NCBI GenBank assembly: GCA_013285825.1
Contig: JABDGV010000005.1
Location: 50,727 to 114,726, forward strand
DNA length: 64,000 nt
Reading direction: 5' to 3'
DNA from: Bacteroidota bacterium
GTDB lineage: Bacteria > Chlamydiota > Chlamydiia > Chlamydiales > FEN-1388
The notes under the pieces were generated by a model. That model ran no database searches and was not told where the DNA came from. It saw only the letters and a list, made by a program, of their open reading frames with translations. The translations under genes were made by a program, and so were the position numbers. Below, one piece after another: positions 34,959 to 42,293 of this stretch (position 1 is its first letter; each line of letters starts with the position of its first letter).

Positions 34959-35873
34959 TTAGCTGGACGCTGCCATGAAAATTCCAAAAGAGCATAGGGC
35001 GTTGGTCCTGAGGTTAAATTTTTCGTTGTATAAACGATTTGACCAGACATTACATAAAATCATAGAGCCAACAGCAAAACAGGGAAATAAAATTGCCTGT
35101 TCAAAGGGAAGTGCATATTTGGTTGCCAATAGAAGCAGGCAGGTAGATGCAAAATTGGCAACACCTCCCAAACAGCCATAGATAACTTCGCTCTTTTGAA
35201 ACCTTCTCTTCTCATGTAGAAAGAGCACTGTTTGCATCACAAAAGCCGCTCCAAACATTCCAGGCATAAACCATATGTCATCAGCCTCAGTAAAAGGTGC
35301 GTCTGAAAAGAATGTGCTCGCGGCATGAGAATCATATAAAAGACAGCGCGCCTGAATGAATGTAAGGGCAAGGATTTGGATAATAAAACAGCCCAAAGCT
35401 AACTGCAGCCAACGAGCTGAGGCTTGAGAGCGTCCAGCTGTTTCATTTTTAGCTCCTAAAAAAAGGCCGTACAAGACAAGCGCCATTCCTGCCAGCTGGA
35501 TGTAGGAGTAGCTAAAGCCAAATTCTGAACCCAGCAGTACAAAAAGGATGAGGCTGGGGAAGATAGCGCTCGCATTGTGGAAGGCAAATGTAAGGCCTGC
35601 GGGCCCCTGTTGCAGCGCACGAGAGGTTACGACCATCAATGTTGAGGTCAGTATGCCTACACAAAGTCCAAGAGCTACTACGACATAATTTACATTCCCA
35701 TTCCAAATAGCAGGAAAAACAAGAAGGGAGATGATGAATGATAGAAAATAAAACAGCACTAAATAGCCTGTAGGGCTGCCGCTAGTCGTTGAAACGTCAT
35801 TATTTTTACGAAAAATCAAACTCGACAGAGCTGAGCAGCAAGCTGCCAATAGTGAAAAAACTAAAGAACTCAT
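34959..35873 (-). CDS. DMT-superfamily (EamA-like) transporter
   Basis: A 304-aa inner-membrane protein with about ten hydrophobic segments in two halves, the layout of drug/metabolite transporters. Typical features are the N-terminal LLAACCSALSSLIFRK helix, LVLYGLFLGAK closing the first half, and FGIFMAASS at the end. Members export or import small metabolites; the substrate cannot be told. A long polar loop (about 175-195) separates the halves. It is transcribed alone in AT-rich DNA. Confidence 0.8.
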   Translation of the reverse strand: MSSLVFSLLAACCSALSSLIFRKNNDVSTTSGSPTGYLVLFYFLSFIISLLVFPAIWNGNVNYVVVALGLCVGILTSTLMVVTSRALQQGPAGLTFAFHNASAIFPSLILFVLLGSEFGFSYSYIQLAGMALVLYGLFLGAKNETAGRSQASARWLQLALGCFIIQILALTFIQARCLLYDSHAASTFFSDAPFTEADDIWFMPGMFGAAFVMQTVLFLHEKRRFQKSEVIYGCLGGVANFASTCLLLLATKYALPFEQAILFPCFAVGSMILCNVWSNRLYNEKFNLRTNALCSFGIFMAASS

Positions 35874-36034
35874 ATTTATAATTCTAATCTTTATAATTTC
35901 GAATTAAACAATAGTATATAAAAATACATATTTTTAATATTCATTAATATTAAAACAAACCACATAAACCATTTTTGACAAAATTTCATGATACACCCTA
36001 GCGTTACGTTTACAACTTTAAAAGGACTAAACCA

Positions 36035-36469
36035 ATGCTTAAATATGCTCTCTTTGCCTCAACGCTTATCTCCCAGTTAGCGCTTTTTGCTGACACATCT
36101 CTTGGCGAATCTCTTGAAAGAGAGTATTGGGAAAACACGAAAAAGCGTAACTGGAAAGCTATTGAGGATAGCACTGCGTCCTGTTATCAAACCGTGCTTG
36201 TCGATGAGGTTCTCAAGAAAGAACAGGCTATAAATTTACTTAAAAAACTCAATGTCACCGACTATACCATCAGCGATTTTCTCGTCACAGAAAGCCCTGG
36301 AACCATCATTGTCTCTTATGCGATCGCAGTTTCAGAATCTTTTGAAGGGCGCCCAGCTATCTCTAAAGCAAACCGCCTCAGTGTTTGGCAAAAGAATGAT
36401 AACAAATGGCAAATAATTGCTCATGCCACTCTCATACCAATGGTCCCTTCAACTGCGGCTCAAAAGTGA
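36035..36469 (+). CDS. Secreted NTF2/SnoaL-like protein (144 aa)
   Basis: It carries a signal peptide (MLKYALFASTLISQLALFA) and a small alpha+beta domain with LEREYWENTKKRNWKAIE, VSYAIAVSESFEG, NRLSVWQKNDNKWQIIAHATL, the pattern of DUF4440/SnoaL (NTF2-fold) proteins. Such domains bind small ligands or act as enzymes; no catalytic residues can be assigned. AAGGAC precedes the ATG. It is followed 61 bases later by the formylglycine-generating-enzyme gene on the same strand, and may be cotranscribed. Confidence 0.75.
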   Translation: MLKYALFASTLISQLALFADTSLGESLEREYWENTKKRNWKAIEDSTASCYQTVLVDEVLKKEQAINLLKKLNVTDYTISDFLVTESPGTIIVSYAIAVSESFEGRPAISKANRLSVWQKNDNKWQIIAHATLIPMVPSTAAQK

Positions 36470-36530
36470 TAAAGATTATCAAAAAATTAATGCGCACTGC
36501 TATCAAGTAGTGCCTAAGCTAGGTAAAAAT

Positions 36531-37592
36531 ATGCGATCACTCTTCCTTTTCACCCTCTTCATCAATCAAATGTGGGCTACATGCTGCTCTTCCGAGCTTC
36601 CCGCTCGCTTTCAAACTCAAGATTCACCTCTTGGAATGGTATGGGTTCCAGGCGGTACCTTCACAATGGGTTCAGACAACAAAGATTCACGTAAAGATGA
36701 AAAGCCTCCCCACGAAGTAAAGGTCGATGGCTTCTGGATAGATGCAACCCCCATAACCAATCGCCAGTTCAAAGAGTTTGTCGATGCGACCGGCTACATA
36801 ACCACAGCTGAAATTCCCCCAAAACTCGAAGAGATCATGGCCCAAGTGCCTAAGGGCACCCCTGAGCCTGCACCCGAACTTCTCGTTGCTGCATCCCTCG
36901 TCTTCAAGCCCTCCAAAGGGCCAGTCTCCCTCAACAACAACTTCAACTGGTGGGAGTGGAAACCAGGCGCTAACTGGAAACACCCCTTAGGCCCCGAAAG
37001 CTCGATCGTCGGCAAAGAGGATCATCCCGTCGTTCAAATCTCCTGGTACGATGCCCAAGCCTACGCCAAATGGGCAGGCAAAAGACTGCCCACTGAAGCT
37101 GAATGGGAATTTGCCGCCCTCGGCGGTCAAAAGAATGCCATCTACTGCTGGGGCAACGAAGAGTTTTCAGAAGAAAATCCCCAAGCTAATATCTGGCACG
37201 GAGAATTTCCTCACAAAAGCACCAAACAAGGCGGCTACATAGGCACAACAGCTGTAAAGACATTCAAGCCCAACGGATATGGCCTCTACGACATGTCCGG
37301 AAACGTTTGGCAATGGTGCTCCGATCTCTACAACGCTAACTACTACCAGCAAGAAGCTAAAAACGGCCTCTCCATCAACCCCACCGGCCCAACCTCCAGC
37401 TTCGACCCCGACGAACCCCACGCAATCAAATACGTCCACCGCGGCGGCTCCTTCCTCTGCCACAAAAGCTACTGCAAAGGCTACCGGATCACCGCCCGCA
37501 TGAAAACCTGCCCCGACACAAGCCTTAACCACCTCGGCTTCCGCTGCGTCATGACAGCCGCTATGTTGAAAGATAAATCTCAAGAGAAGTAA
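36531..37592 (+). CDS. Formylglycine-generating enzyme (FGE-sulfatase family), secreted
   Basis: The start is set at ATG 36531 because it opens a signal-peptide-like segment (MRSLFLFTLFINQMWATC); earlier in-frame codons lie within the previous gene. The 353-aa protein matches FGE/SUMF1: MVWVPGGTFTMGS, VDGFWIDATPITNRQF, VVQISWYDAQAYAKWAGKRLPTEAEWEFA, NGYGLYDMSGNVWQWC and RGGSFLCHKSYCKGYR. Both cysteines that in FGE perform Cys-to-formylglycine conversion are present with the right spacing (C310, C315), as is LGFRC. The last ~550 bases use strongly C-ending codons unlike neighbouring genes, a sign of transfer. No sulfatase gene is in the window. Confidence 0.9.
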   Translation: MRSLFLFTLFINQMWATCCSSELPARFQTQDSPLGMVWVPGGTFTMGSDNKDSRKDEKPPHEVKVDGFWIDATPITNRQFKEFVDATGYITTAEIPPKLEEIMAQVPKGTPEPAPELLVAASLVFKPSKGPVSLNNNFNWWEWKPGANWKHPLGPESSIVGKEDHPVVQISWYDAQAYAKWAGKRLPTEAEWEFAALGGQKNAIYCWGNEEFSEENPQANIWHGEFPHKSTKQGGYIGTTAVKTFKPNGYGLYDMSGNVWQWCSDLYNANYYQQEAKNGLSINPTGPTSSFDPDEPHAIKYVHRGGSFLCHKSYCKGYRITARMKTCPDTSLNHLGFRCVMTAAMLKDKSQEK

Positions 37593-37605
37593 GTGGAGAA
37601 GAAGA

Positions 37606-37773
37606 AGGGGGAGCTTTGCTCCTCCACCTCACCAGAGGGTTGAAAACCCTCTGGACTCTAAGTTTTGTCTTCTTTGAGGTTTAGTTAGGCTGCGGTTCGT
37701 TTATTTTGTATTGCTGCCAGCAGCAATACAAAGAGTGCCAGTTCACCGCTTGTGCTCATGCACAAGCGGTGAA
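37606..37773 (+). repeat. Multi-hairpin repeat, copy A (inverted partner of copy B)
   Basis: Immediately after the FGE gene lie four hairpins: GGAGC-TTT-GCTCC, CCAGAGGGTT/AACCCTCTGG (37632-37654), a perfect 12-bp stem TTTGTATTGCTG (37705-37732) and a perfect 13-bp stem TTCACCGCTTGTG (37742-37773). The first part (GGGGAG..GCTCCTCC...CCTCACCAGAGG...CCTCTGGACTC) recurs in reverse orientation at 38896-38954, and the remaining stems follow the same layout with different stem sequence. It ends just before the RBS of the GNAT-like gene. Confidence 0.75.
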
Positions 37774-37787
37774 AATTGAGGTTTACT

Positions 37788-38429
37788 ATGAGCTCAATTG
37801 GACAAGTAGTTTCTACGACCTTTGATCTTGTGGTAGACCAATTAGAGGCGGATAAGATCGATTTTTATGATATTCGAGCGACTCTGCGGGATTGGGAGAA
37901 GGTAGCTAAGAAGAAAAAACAAATTACAAAGATCGAAAAGGAAACACTTTTTTTCGAAAAATCAGCCCATATTAGCCAGAAGATGCAGGAGGCGCTCCTT
38001 CCGTATGAGGAACATCAGAAAGAGATCACCATATGGACTTGCAAGGATAAAGTTTCAAAAACCATACAAGCCATAGCCATCACATGGGAAATTGATCTTT
38101 GCAAAATCAAGTCGTGGGAAAAGGTGGGCAGATATATTGATATCCATTGGCTCATAACGAACCCAATTAATATTCGCTCAGAGGTCAATAAAGAGGAAAT
38201 AAACCGTGTAACTGGCGCGGCTACCAGAGTTATTGCTCAAATTGCTCAACGGGCGCTTATTGAGAAAATGGGTCTCCACGTTCCTGCAATAAAATCTACC
38301 ATCCCTTTTTTTGAAAAATTGGGATTTGTTCTCGATACCAGTGTTATGCCTTTAGAACAAAATGTGGATGCCGATTTAATGCAAATATCAGCTGAAGAGT
38401 TGGTAAAGAAAGAGTGGATAAAGCTTTAA
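37788..38429 (+). CDS. GNAT-like acetyltransferase (213 aa)
   Basis: The start is set at ATG 37788, 6 nt after GAGG; an upstream in-frame TTG is less likely. The N-terminal ~100 residues are charged and helical. From about 145 the protein has ATRVIAQIAQRALIEKMGL followed by IPFFEKLGFVLD, the helix/strand end of GNAT proteins (…IPFYEKLGF). The canonical Q/RxxGxG/A acetyl-CoA loop is weak (NRVTGAATRV). It lies inside the inverted hairpin repeats and its last 4 bases overlap the convergent antitoxin-like gene. Possible roles are a metabolite or tRNA-acetylating enzyme; that is untested. Confidence 0.65.
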   Translation: MSSIGQVVSTTFDLVVDQLEADKIDFYDIRATLRDWEKVAKKKKQITKIEKETLFFEKSAHISQKMQEALLPYEEHQKEITIWTCKDKVSKTIQAIAITWEIDLCKIKSWEKVGRYIDIHWLITNPINIRSEVNKEEINRVTGAATRVIAQIAQRALIEKMGLHVPAIKSTIPFFEKLGFVLDTSVMPLEQNVDADLMQISAEELVKKEWIKL

Positions 38430-38746
38430 GACTTTGTATTATTTTTTTTTGACCTCGATACAGGCCTTTGTTTACTTTGTGTCACTGTTGTGTTTTTTTC
38501 AATATTGCATAGCCCCAGTTCCTCTTTTGCAGCACTCCAAGAAAGAGTACCTTTTTTTATAGCTTCTTCCTTAGCGGCGTCTGCCGCATCAATATCATCT
38601 TTATCTTCTAAGGTATATTGAGCACATTTGCGTGCACGTTCTTTGACACGTTTAACGTTTTTGACAGATACCCATTCACCTTTTTCAAAGGTTGCTAGTA
38701 TAGACCTTTCTTCGTCGTCAAAACTGGTTTTTTGTTTAGAATTCAT
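38426..38746 (-). CDS. Antitoxin-like small protein (106 aa)
   Basis: The N-terminus FDDEERSILATFEKGEWVSVKN closely resembles the start of CopG/BrnA-type antitoxins (LDxEExxILxxFExGEWxSV), after which those proteins have a ribbon-helix-helix; here it is replaced by DAADAAKEEAIKKGTLSWSAAKEELG and a basic Ser/Lys tail. It is therefore an antitoxin-like or regulatory protein rather than a proven antitoxin. It converges with and overlaps by 4 bases the GNAT-like gene, and both lie within the inverted hairpin repeats. No typical toxin gene adjoins it. Confidence 0.55.
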   Translation of the reverse strand: MNSKQKTSFDDEERSILATFEKGEWVSVKNVKRVKERARKCAQYTLEDKDDIDAADAAKEEAIKKGTLSWSAAKEELGLCNIEKNTTVTQSKQRPVSRSKKNNTKS

Positions 38747-38793
38747 GGGGTTTCAACATTACATGTTACTTGGCAGTATATTCTGTCTTTTCT

Positions 38794-38954
38794 TTTTTAT
38801 CGCAGCTTGGCTGCGATAAAAAGTTTGCAACTCTCTGTTGGTGCGGTAGCACAAACAGAGAAAAATAAGCGCTGATAAAAATACAAGAAAGGAGTCCAGA
38901 GGACTTTAAGTCCTCTGGTGAGGAGGGGGAAGGGGGGAGGAGCGAAGCTTCTCC
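38794..38954 (-). repeat. Multi-hairpin repeat, copy B (inverted partner of copy A)
   Basis: Directly downstream of the 200-aa lipoprotein gene, read on the minus strand: GGGGAGAAGCTTCGCTCC (38954 leftward), CCAGAGGACTT/AAGTCCTCTGG (38896-38918), CTCTGTTTGTGC/GCACCAACAGAG (38833-38860, one mismatch) and TTTTTATCGCAGC/GCTGCGATAAAAA (38794-38822). Stem positions correspond to those of copy A but the stem sequences differ in a pairwise-compensated way. The AGTTGCAAAC spacer between the last two stems parallels AGTGCCAGTT in copy A. Confidence 0.75.
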
Positions 38955-38964
38955 CCTTAAAACT

Positions 38965-39567
38965 CTACGAACGCTCAGCTGTGACGTCGAATTTGATGAC
39001 GTCGCGGGTGTCTTTATCGATGATGGTGATGGAGAAGTTGGGGTTGTAGAACTGTTTCGACGTGAAGACGAGTCCTGTATATTTGGTTCCAGGAAGGATG
39101 GTCTGTTGGTGGATGCTTTTTTGCGCGTAGTCGCTGTCGAGCTGGCTGTTGGCATCGGATGATTTGACTCCGTCGACGATTGCAGGTATGGCGAAGGGCC
39201 AGGCAATGAGGGAAGCTGCGCCATAGCCGGTTGCTCGTCCAACGGTTGAGGTTTCGACAGAGCTTGCGACAGCTTTATCTGAGGAAAGCGATAGGCTTAT
39301 GCTATCTTTAGAGATGAGCATATTGCGGTTGGTGTCGTTTTGAACGGTGATCTGGATAGGTTGAAACCCTTGCGCTAGAAGATCTCGGCCGAGATAATGC
39401 ATACAATCAGCTTTGTTGTACGCTTTGACGGTCACGGTGACGCCGTGGTGGGTATAGGTATTACCCATGTACATACCCATCTGTTTATCGAGCGGTTCAG
39501 CTTGATATTTTGCACACGATGCAAATAAAACTAGACAAGCAGTGCCGGCTAGGAGAAACTTCTTCAT
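38965..39567 (-). CDS. Outer-membrane/periplasmic lipoprotein (200 aa)
   Basis: It has a clear lipoprotein signal (MKKFLLAGTACLVLFASC, lipobox LFASC, C18). The mature protein has TYTHHGVTVTVKAYNKADC, then IPAIVDGVKSSDANSQLDSDY with a hydrophobic turn (GAASLIAWPFAIPAI, about 111-125) and a beta-rich end. I recognise no family beyond a general bacterial lipoprotein. It is transcribed alone; the multi-hairpin repeat copy B starts right after its stop and could act as its transcription terminator. Confidence 0.7.
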   Translation of the reverse strand: MKKFLLAGTACLVLFASCAKYQAEPLDKQMGMYMGNTYTHHGVTVTVKAYNKADCMHYLGRDLLAQGFQPIQITVQNDTNRNMLISKDSISLSLSSDKAVASSVETSTVGRATGYGAASLIAWPFAIPAIVDGVKSSDANSQLDSDYAQKSIHQQTILPGTKYTGLVFTSKQFYNPNFSITIIDKDTRDVIKFDVTAERS

Positions 39568-39602
39568 AGCATTAACTCCATTTTTTTTTTGTTATATATA
39601 GT

Positions 39603-41363
39603 ATGAGCCCATTTATTCAATGCCGGAAGATTTCAAAAGCTTTCGGCTCCAAGAATCTTTTCACTGATATCACCGTCAGCTTCTTCGAGGGAGATAGGGT
39701 AGGCCTTATCGGCCCCAATGGCTCAGGCAAGTCCACGCTTATGAAAATTTTGTCCAACCTTGAAAATCCAGATGTTGGTGAAGTAATTCGACGCTCGCAA
39801 GTAAGGGTGAGCTACATTCCTCAGAACTTTTTGGAGGCTCATGGGACCATTTTTGAGACGGTTGAAGCAAGGCTTGAGAGTGTTCATGCAGATGAGCGCA
39901 CCCATAAGGCTCAAAAAGCTTTGAGCATGTGCGGCTTTAACGATTTTGAAGTTTTGGCCGAGTCGTTGTCTGGTGGTTGGAGAAGAAGGCTCGATATTGC
40001 TTCAGCGATTGCTGAAGAGCCCGATTTACTGCTATTAGATGAGCCTACGAACCATTTGGATATCGAGTCGATTGTTTGGCTTGAGAACCTGTTGAAGTCG
40101 CGAATACGCAGTTATGTCATGGTCAGCCATGACCGGGTTTTCCTTGAGAAAACAACGAATAAAACCATAGAGCTCAACCGCACCTATCCTAAAGGGCTTT
40201 TTGAGATCGATGCCAACTACAGTTCGTTTTTGGAGAAGAGAGAAGAGTTTTTGGAATCGGAGCTGAGCCGGAAGGCGTCTTTAACTTCTCGAGTGCGTAA
40301 AGAAATTGCTTGGCTTCGGCAAGGGGCAAAGGCGAGAACAACGAAGCAGCAGGCGAGGGTTAAGGAAGCGGAAGGGCTGCAAGAAGAGCTGTCTCAGTTA
40401 AAGAGCAGAACGAGTAAAAGACAGGTCGAGATTGACCTCTCTTCCTCTGGCATTGAGACGAGAAAGCTAATTCAAGCTAAGGGAATTTCAAAGAGCCATG
40501 GCGGACGCGAGCTTTTTTCAGGTCTTGATATCTTGATTGGCCCGAAAACAAGGTTAGGCCTTGTAGGGCCTAACGGTTCGGGAAAGACAACTCTATTAAA
40601 GATACTGGCAGGGGAAGAAAAGCCCGATTCGGGAACTATAAAATTTGCTCCCTATTTAAAAATTACCTACTTTGATCAAAAGCGAGCCAAAATCTCTGAA
40701 AACCAGACGCTGAAGCAGGCTTTAGGCGATGGACGCGAGTTTGTGGAGTTTCGAGGCCATCCCATCCATGTGCATGGCTGGGCGAAACGCTTTTTATTTG
40801 AGACGGAGAGGCTTGATCTTCCATTGAGCCGCCTATCAGGCGGGGAAAAGGCGCGGCTCCATATTGCACGCCTTATGCTGCAGCCGGCCGATGTGCTGCT
40901 CTTGGACGAGCCGACCAATGATCTGGATATTGACACTTTAGAAATTCTCGAAGAGACCTTTGACGAGTATGATGGAGCGGTTGTTTTGATTACCCATGAT
41001 CGACTTTTTTTAAATCGAGTGACTACCTCTCTCATTGGGCTCGGGACAGATCTTGAGATGCCCTATTTTGCCGATTATGACCAGTATGAGATTTTTAAAG
41101 CTGAGAACAAGGAAAAGGTCTCTCAAGCTAAAGCGCAAGCGGCTAAGCCAAAAGCGAAGAAGGCTTTGAGCTATAAAGAGGGGAAGGAGCTTGAAGTGCT
41201 TCCTCAAGAGATTGAAAAGCTTGAGGCTGAGCTTGAACAGGTATCTAATCTTTTGAATAGTGGCTCAGGCGACCTTATTGCCCTTTCAAGCAAAGCGGGA
41301 TCTCTTCAGGACGAAATAAATAAGCGCTATGTTCGCTGGGAAGAGCTCGAAAAGCTTAAGTAA
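39603..41363 (+). CDS. ABC-F family ATPase (Uup-like)
   Basis: A soluble protein with two ABC ATPase domains (586 aa). Walker A GPNGSGKST (about 39-47) and GPNGSGKTT (about 325); signatures LSGGWRRR and LSGGEKAR; Walker B LLLDEPTNHLD and LLLDEPTNDLD. An inter-domain linker and a C-terminal coiled coil (about 515-586) point to the Uup-type subfamily. ABC-F proteins act at the ribosome in translation or in antibiotic protection rather than as transporters. The first signature has Trp-Arg instead of Glu-Lys. It ends overlapping the convergent kinase-like gene by 8 bases. Confidence 0.93.
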   Translation: MSPFIQCRKISKAFGSKNLFTDITVSFFEGDRVGLIGPNGSGKSTLMKILSNLENPDVGEVIRRSQVRVSYIPQNFLEAHGTIFETVEARLESVHADERTHKAQKALSMCGFNDFEVLAESLSGGWRRRLDIASAIAEEPDLLLLDEPTNHLDIESIVWLENLLKSRIRSYVMVSHDRVFLEKTTNKTIELNRTYPKGLFEIDANYSSFLEKREEFLESELSRKASLTSRVRKEIAWLRQGAKARTTKQQARVKEAEGLQEELSQLKSRTSKRQVEIDLSSSGIETRKLIQAKGISKSHGGRELFSGLDILIGPKTRLGLVGPNGSGKTTLLKILAGEEKPDSGTIKFAPYLKITYFDQKRAKISENQTLKQALGDGREFVEFRGHPIHVHGWAKRFLFETERLDLPLSRLSGGEKARLHIARLMLQPADVLLLDEPTNDLDIDTLEILEETFDEYDGAVVLITHDRLFLNRVTTSLIGLGTDLEMPYFADYDQYEIFKAENKEKVSQAKAQAAKPKAKKALSYKEGKELEVLPQEIEKLEAELEQVSNLLNSGSGDLIALSSKAGSLQDEINKRYVRWEELEKLK

Positions 41364-42228
41364 GAATTGGATTCCTATACTCCTCGAGTGCCTTATGGAA
41401 GAGGTGCGAGATTGCTTGAGCGCTGTAGTTTTTGTGGGTTGCGACATCTTTTATATACTTTAAAACCTCTTCTGAGTAGCCAAGCTTTGATATACTCTTT
41501 TCATTTAGTCTCAACTCTTGAGGTGTATACTTTCGATCGCTCAATATGCTGTGAATAACTTCTCTGAAATCTTCAATATCATCACGTCGATTTGGGATGT
41601 TATTTTTGGGAGTCTGTGAATACTCAAAATCAATAATGTCGTATCTGTTTTTTCTTTTGTCGTAGAGAATGTTAGTCAACTTAATATCACTATGATTTAT
41701 TTTGAGGCTGTGCAGATCTGCCAGACCGCTGCTTATTTGACAGATGGCTTCTAGTTTTTGCTCAGGAGTTAAGTTCAGTATGCGCTCATACAGAGTGCCA
41801 TCATATTTATGCATGATAAGCAGCTCTTTATCGTCATCAACAAGATGCGCTTTCGGACTAATCATGAGTCCGACAGTTTTATTTTTCCAAAGCTGAGCTA
41901 TTTCGTACTCGTGCTTGCAAGAACCAACTACCTTCATAACCTTTGGTTTGCCTTTCCCACCCTTTGGACCAATAATAAAGACCATACTTGAGGAATATGA
42001 TGAACCTACAGCATCTATAACCTCATAGGTTGTTGAAGAGGTGACCGGCTTTCCATCGACTATTTTTGTCTTTATGCGTGTGACTGAATAAGCTGAATTT
42101 GGCTCGACGTGCCATGTTGTTTTGGGTAGAGAAGGGTGCTCTGCAATCTTCTGAGACTTATAAATAAGCGACTCTGGCGATTGGTAGGCAACAAGCGCTG
42201 AAGAATTTGTGGGTGGTGATATTGACAT
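41356..42228 (-). CDS. Kinase-like protein with degenerate glycine loop (possible pseudokinase)
   Basis: A 290-aa paralogue of the kinase at 29011-29853 (shared LLIMHKYD, EQKLEAICQIS, LYDKRKNRYDIIDF, LGYSEEVLKYI). The catalytic loop HSDIKLTN (D181, N186) is kept and a candidate Lys99 is present, but the glycine loop reads GSSYSSSMV (75-83) and DFG has become DFE (200-202). ATP binding may be weak or altered, so it may be a pseudokinase or a regulatory partner of its paralogue. It has no membrane or sensor domain. It is followed by no operon partner; its 3' end overlaps ABC-F. Confidence 0.8.
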   Translation of the reverse strand: MSISPPTNSSALVAYQSPESLIYKSQKIAEHPSLPKTTWHVEPNSAYSVTRIKTKIVDGKPVTSSTTYEVIDAVGSSYSSSMVFIIGPKGGKGKPKVMKVVGSCKHEYEIAQLWKNKTVGLMISPKAHLVDDDKELLIMHKYDGTLYERILNLTPEQKLEAICQISSGLADLHSLKINHSDIKLTNILYDKRKNRYDIIDFEYSQTPKNNIPNRRDDIEDFREVIHSILSDRKYTPQELRLNEKSISKLGYSEEVLKYIKDVATHKNYSAQAISHLFHKALEEYRNPILT

Positions 42229-42293
42229 AGTATTTTATCGATTAAATTAATTATTTAAATTATTTTAAATTAAGTAAAATATTTAATCAACAA

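Noticed and set aside
37167..37583. A 138-codon reading frame opposite the FGE gene
   Set aside because: It is produced by the C-rich third positions of FGE; the translation is Val/Ala-rich low complexity without RBS or family resemblance.
37606..38954. The module as an IS element with transposase
   Set aside because: Neither enclosed ORF shows DDE, HUH or serine-recombinase motifs; no target-site duplication was evident by eye.
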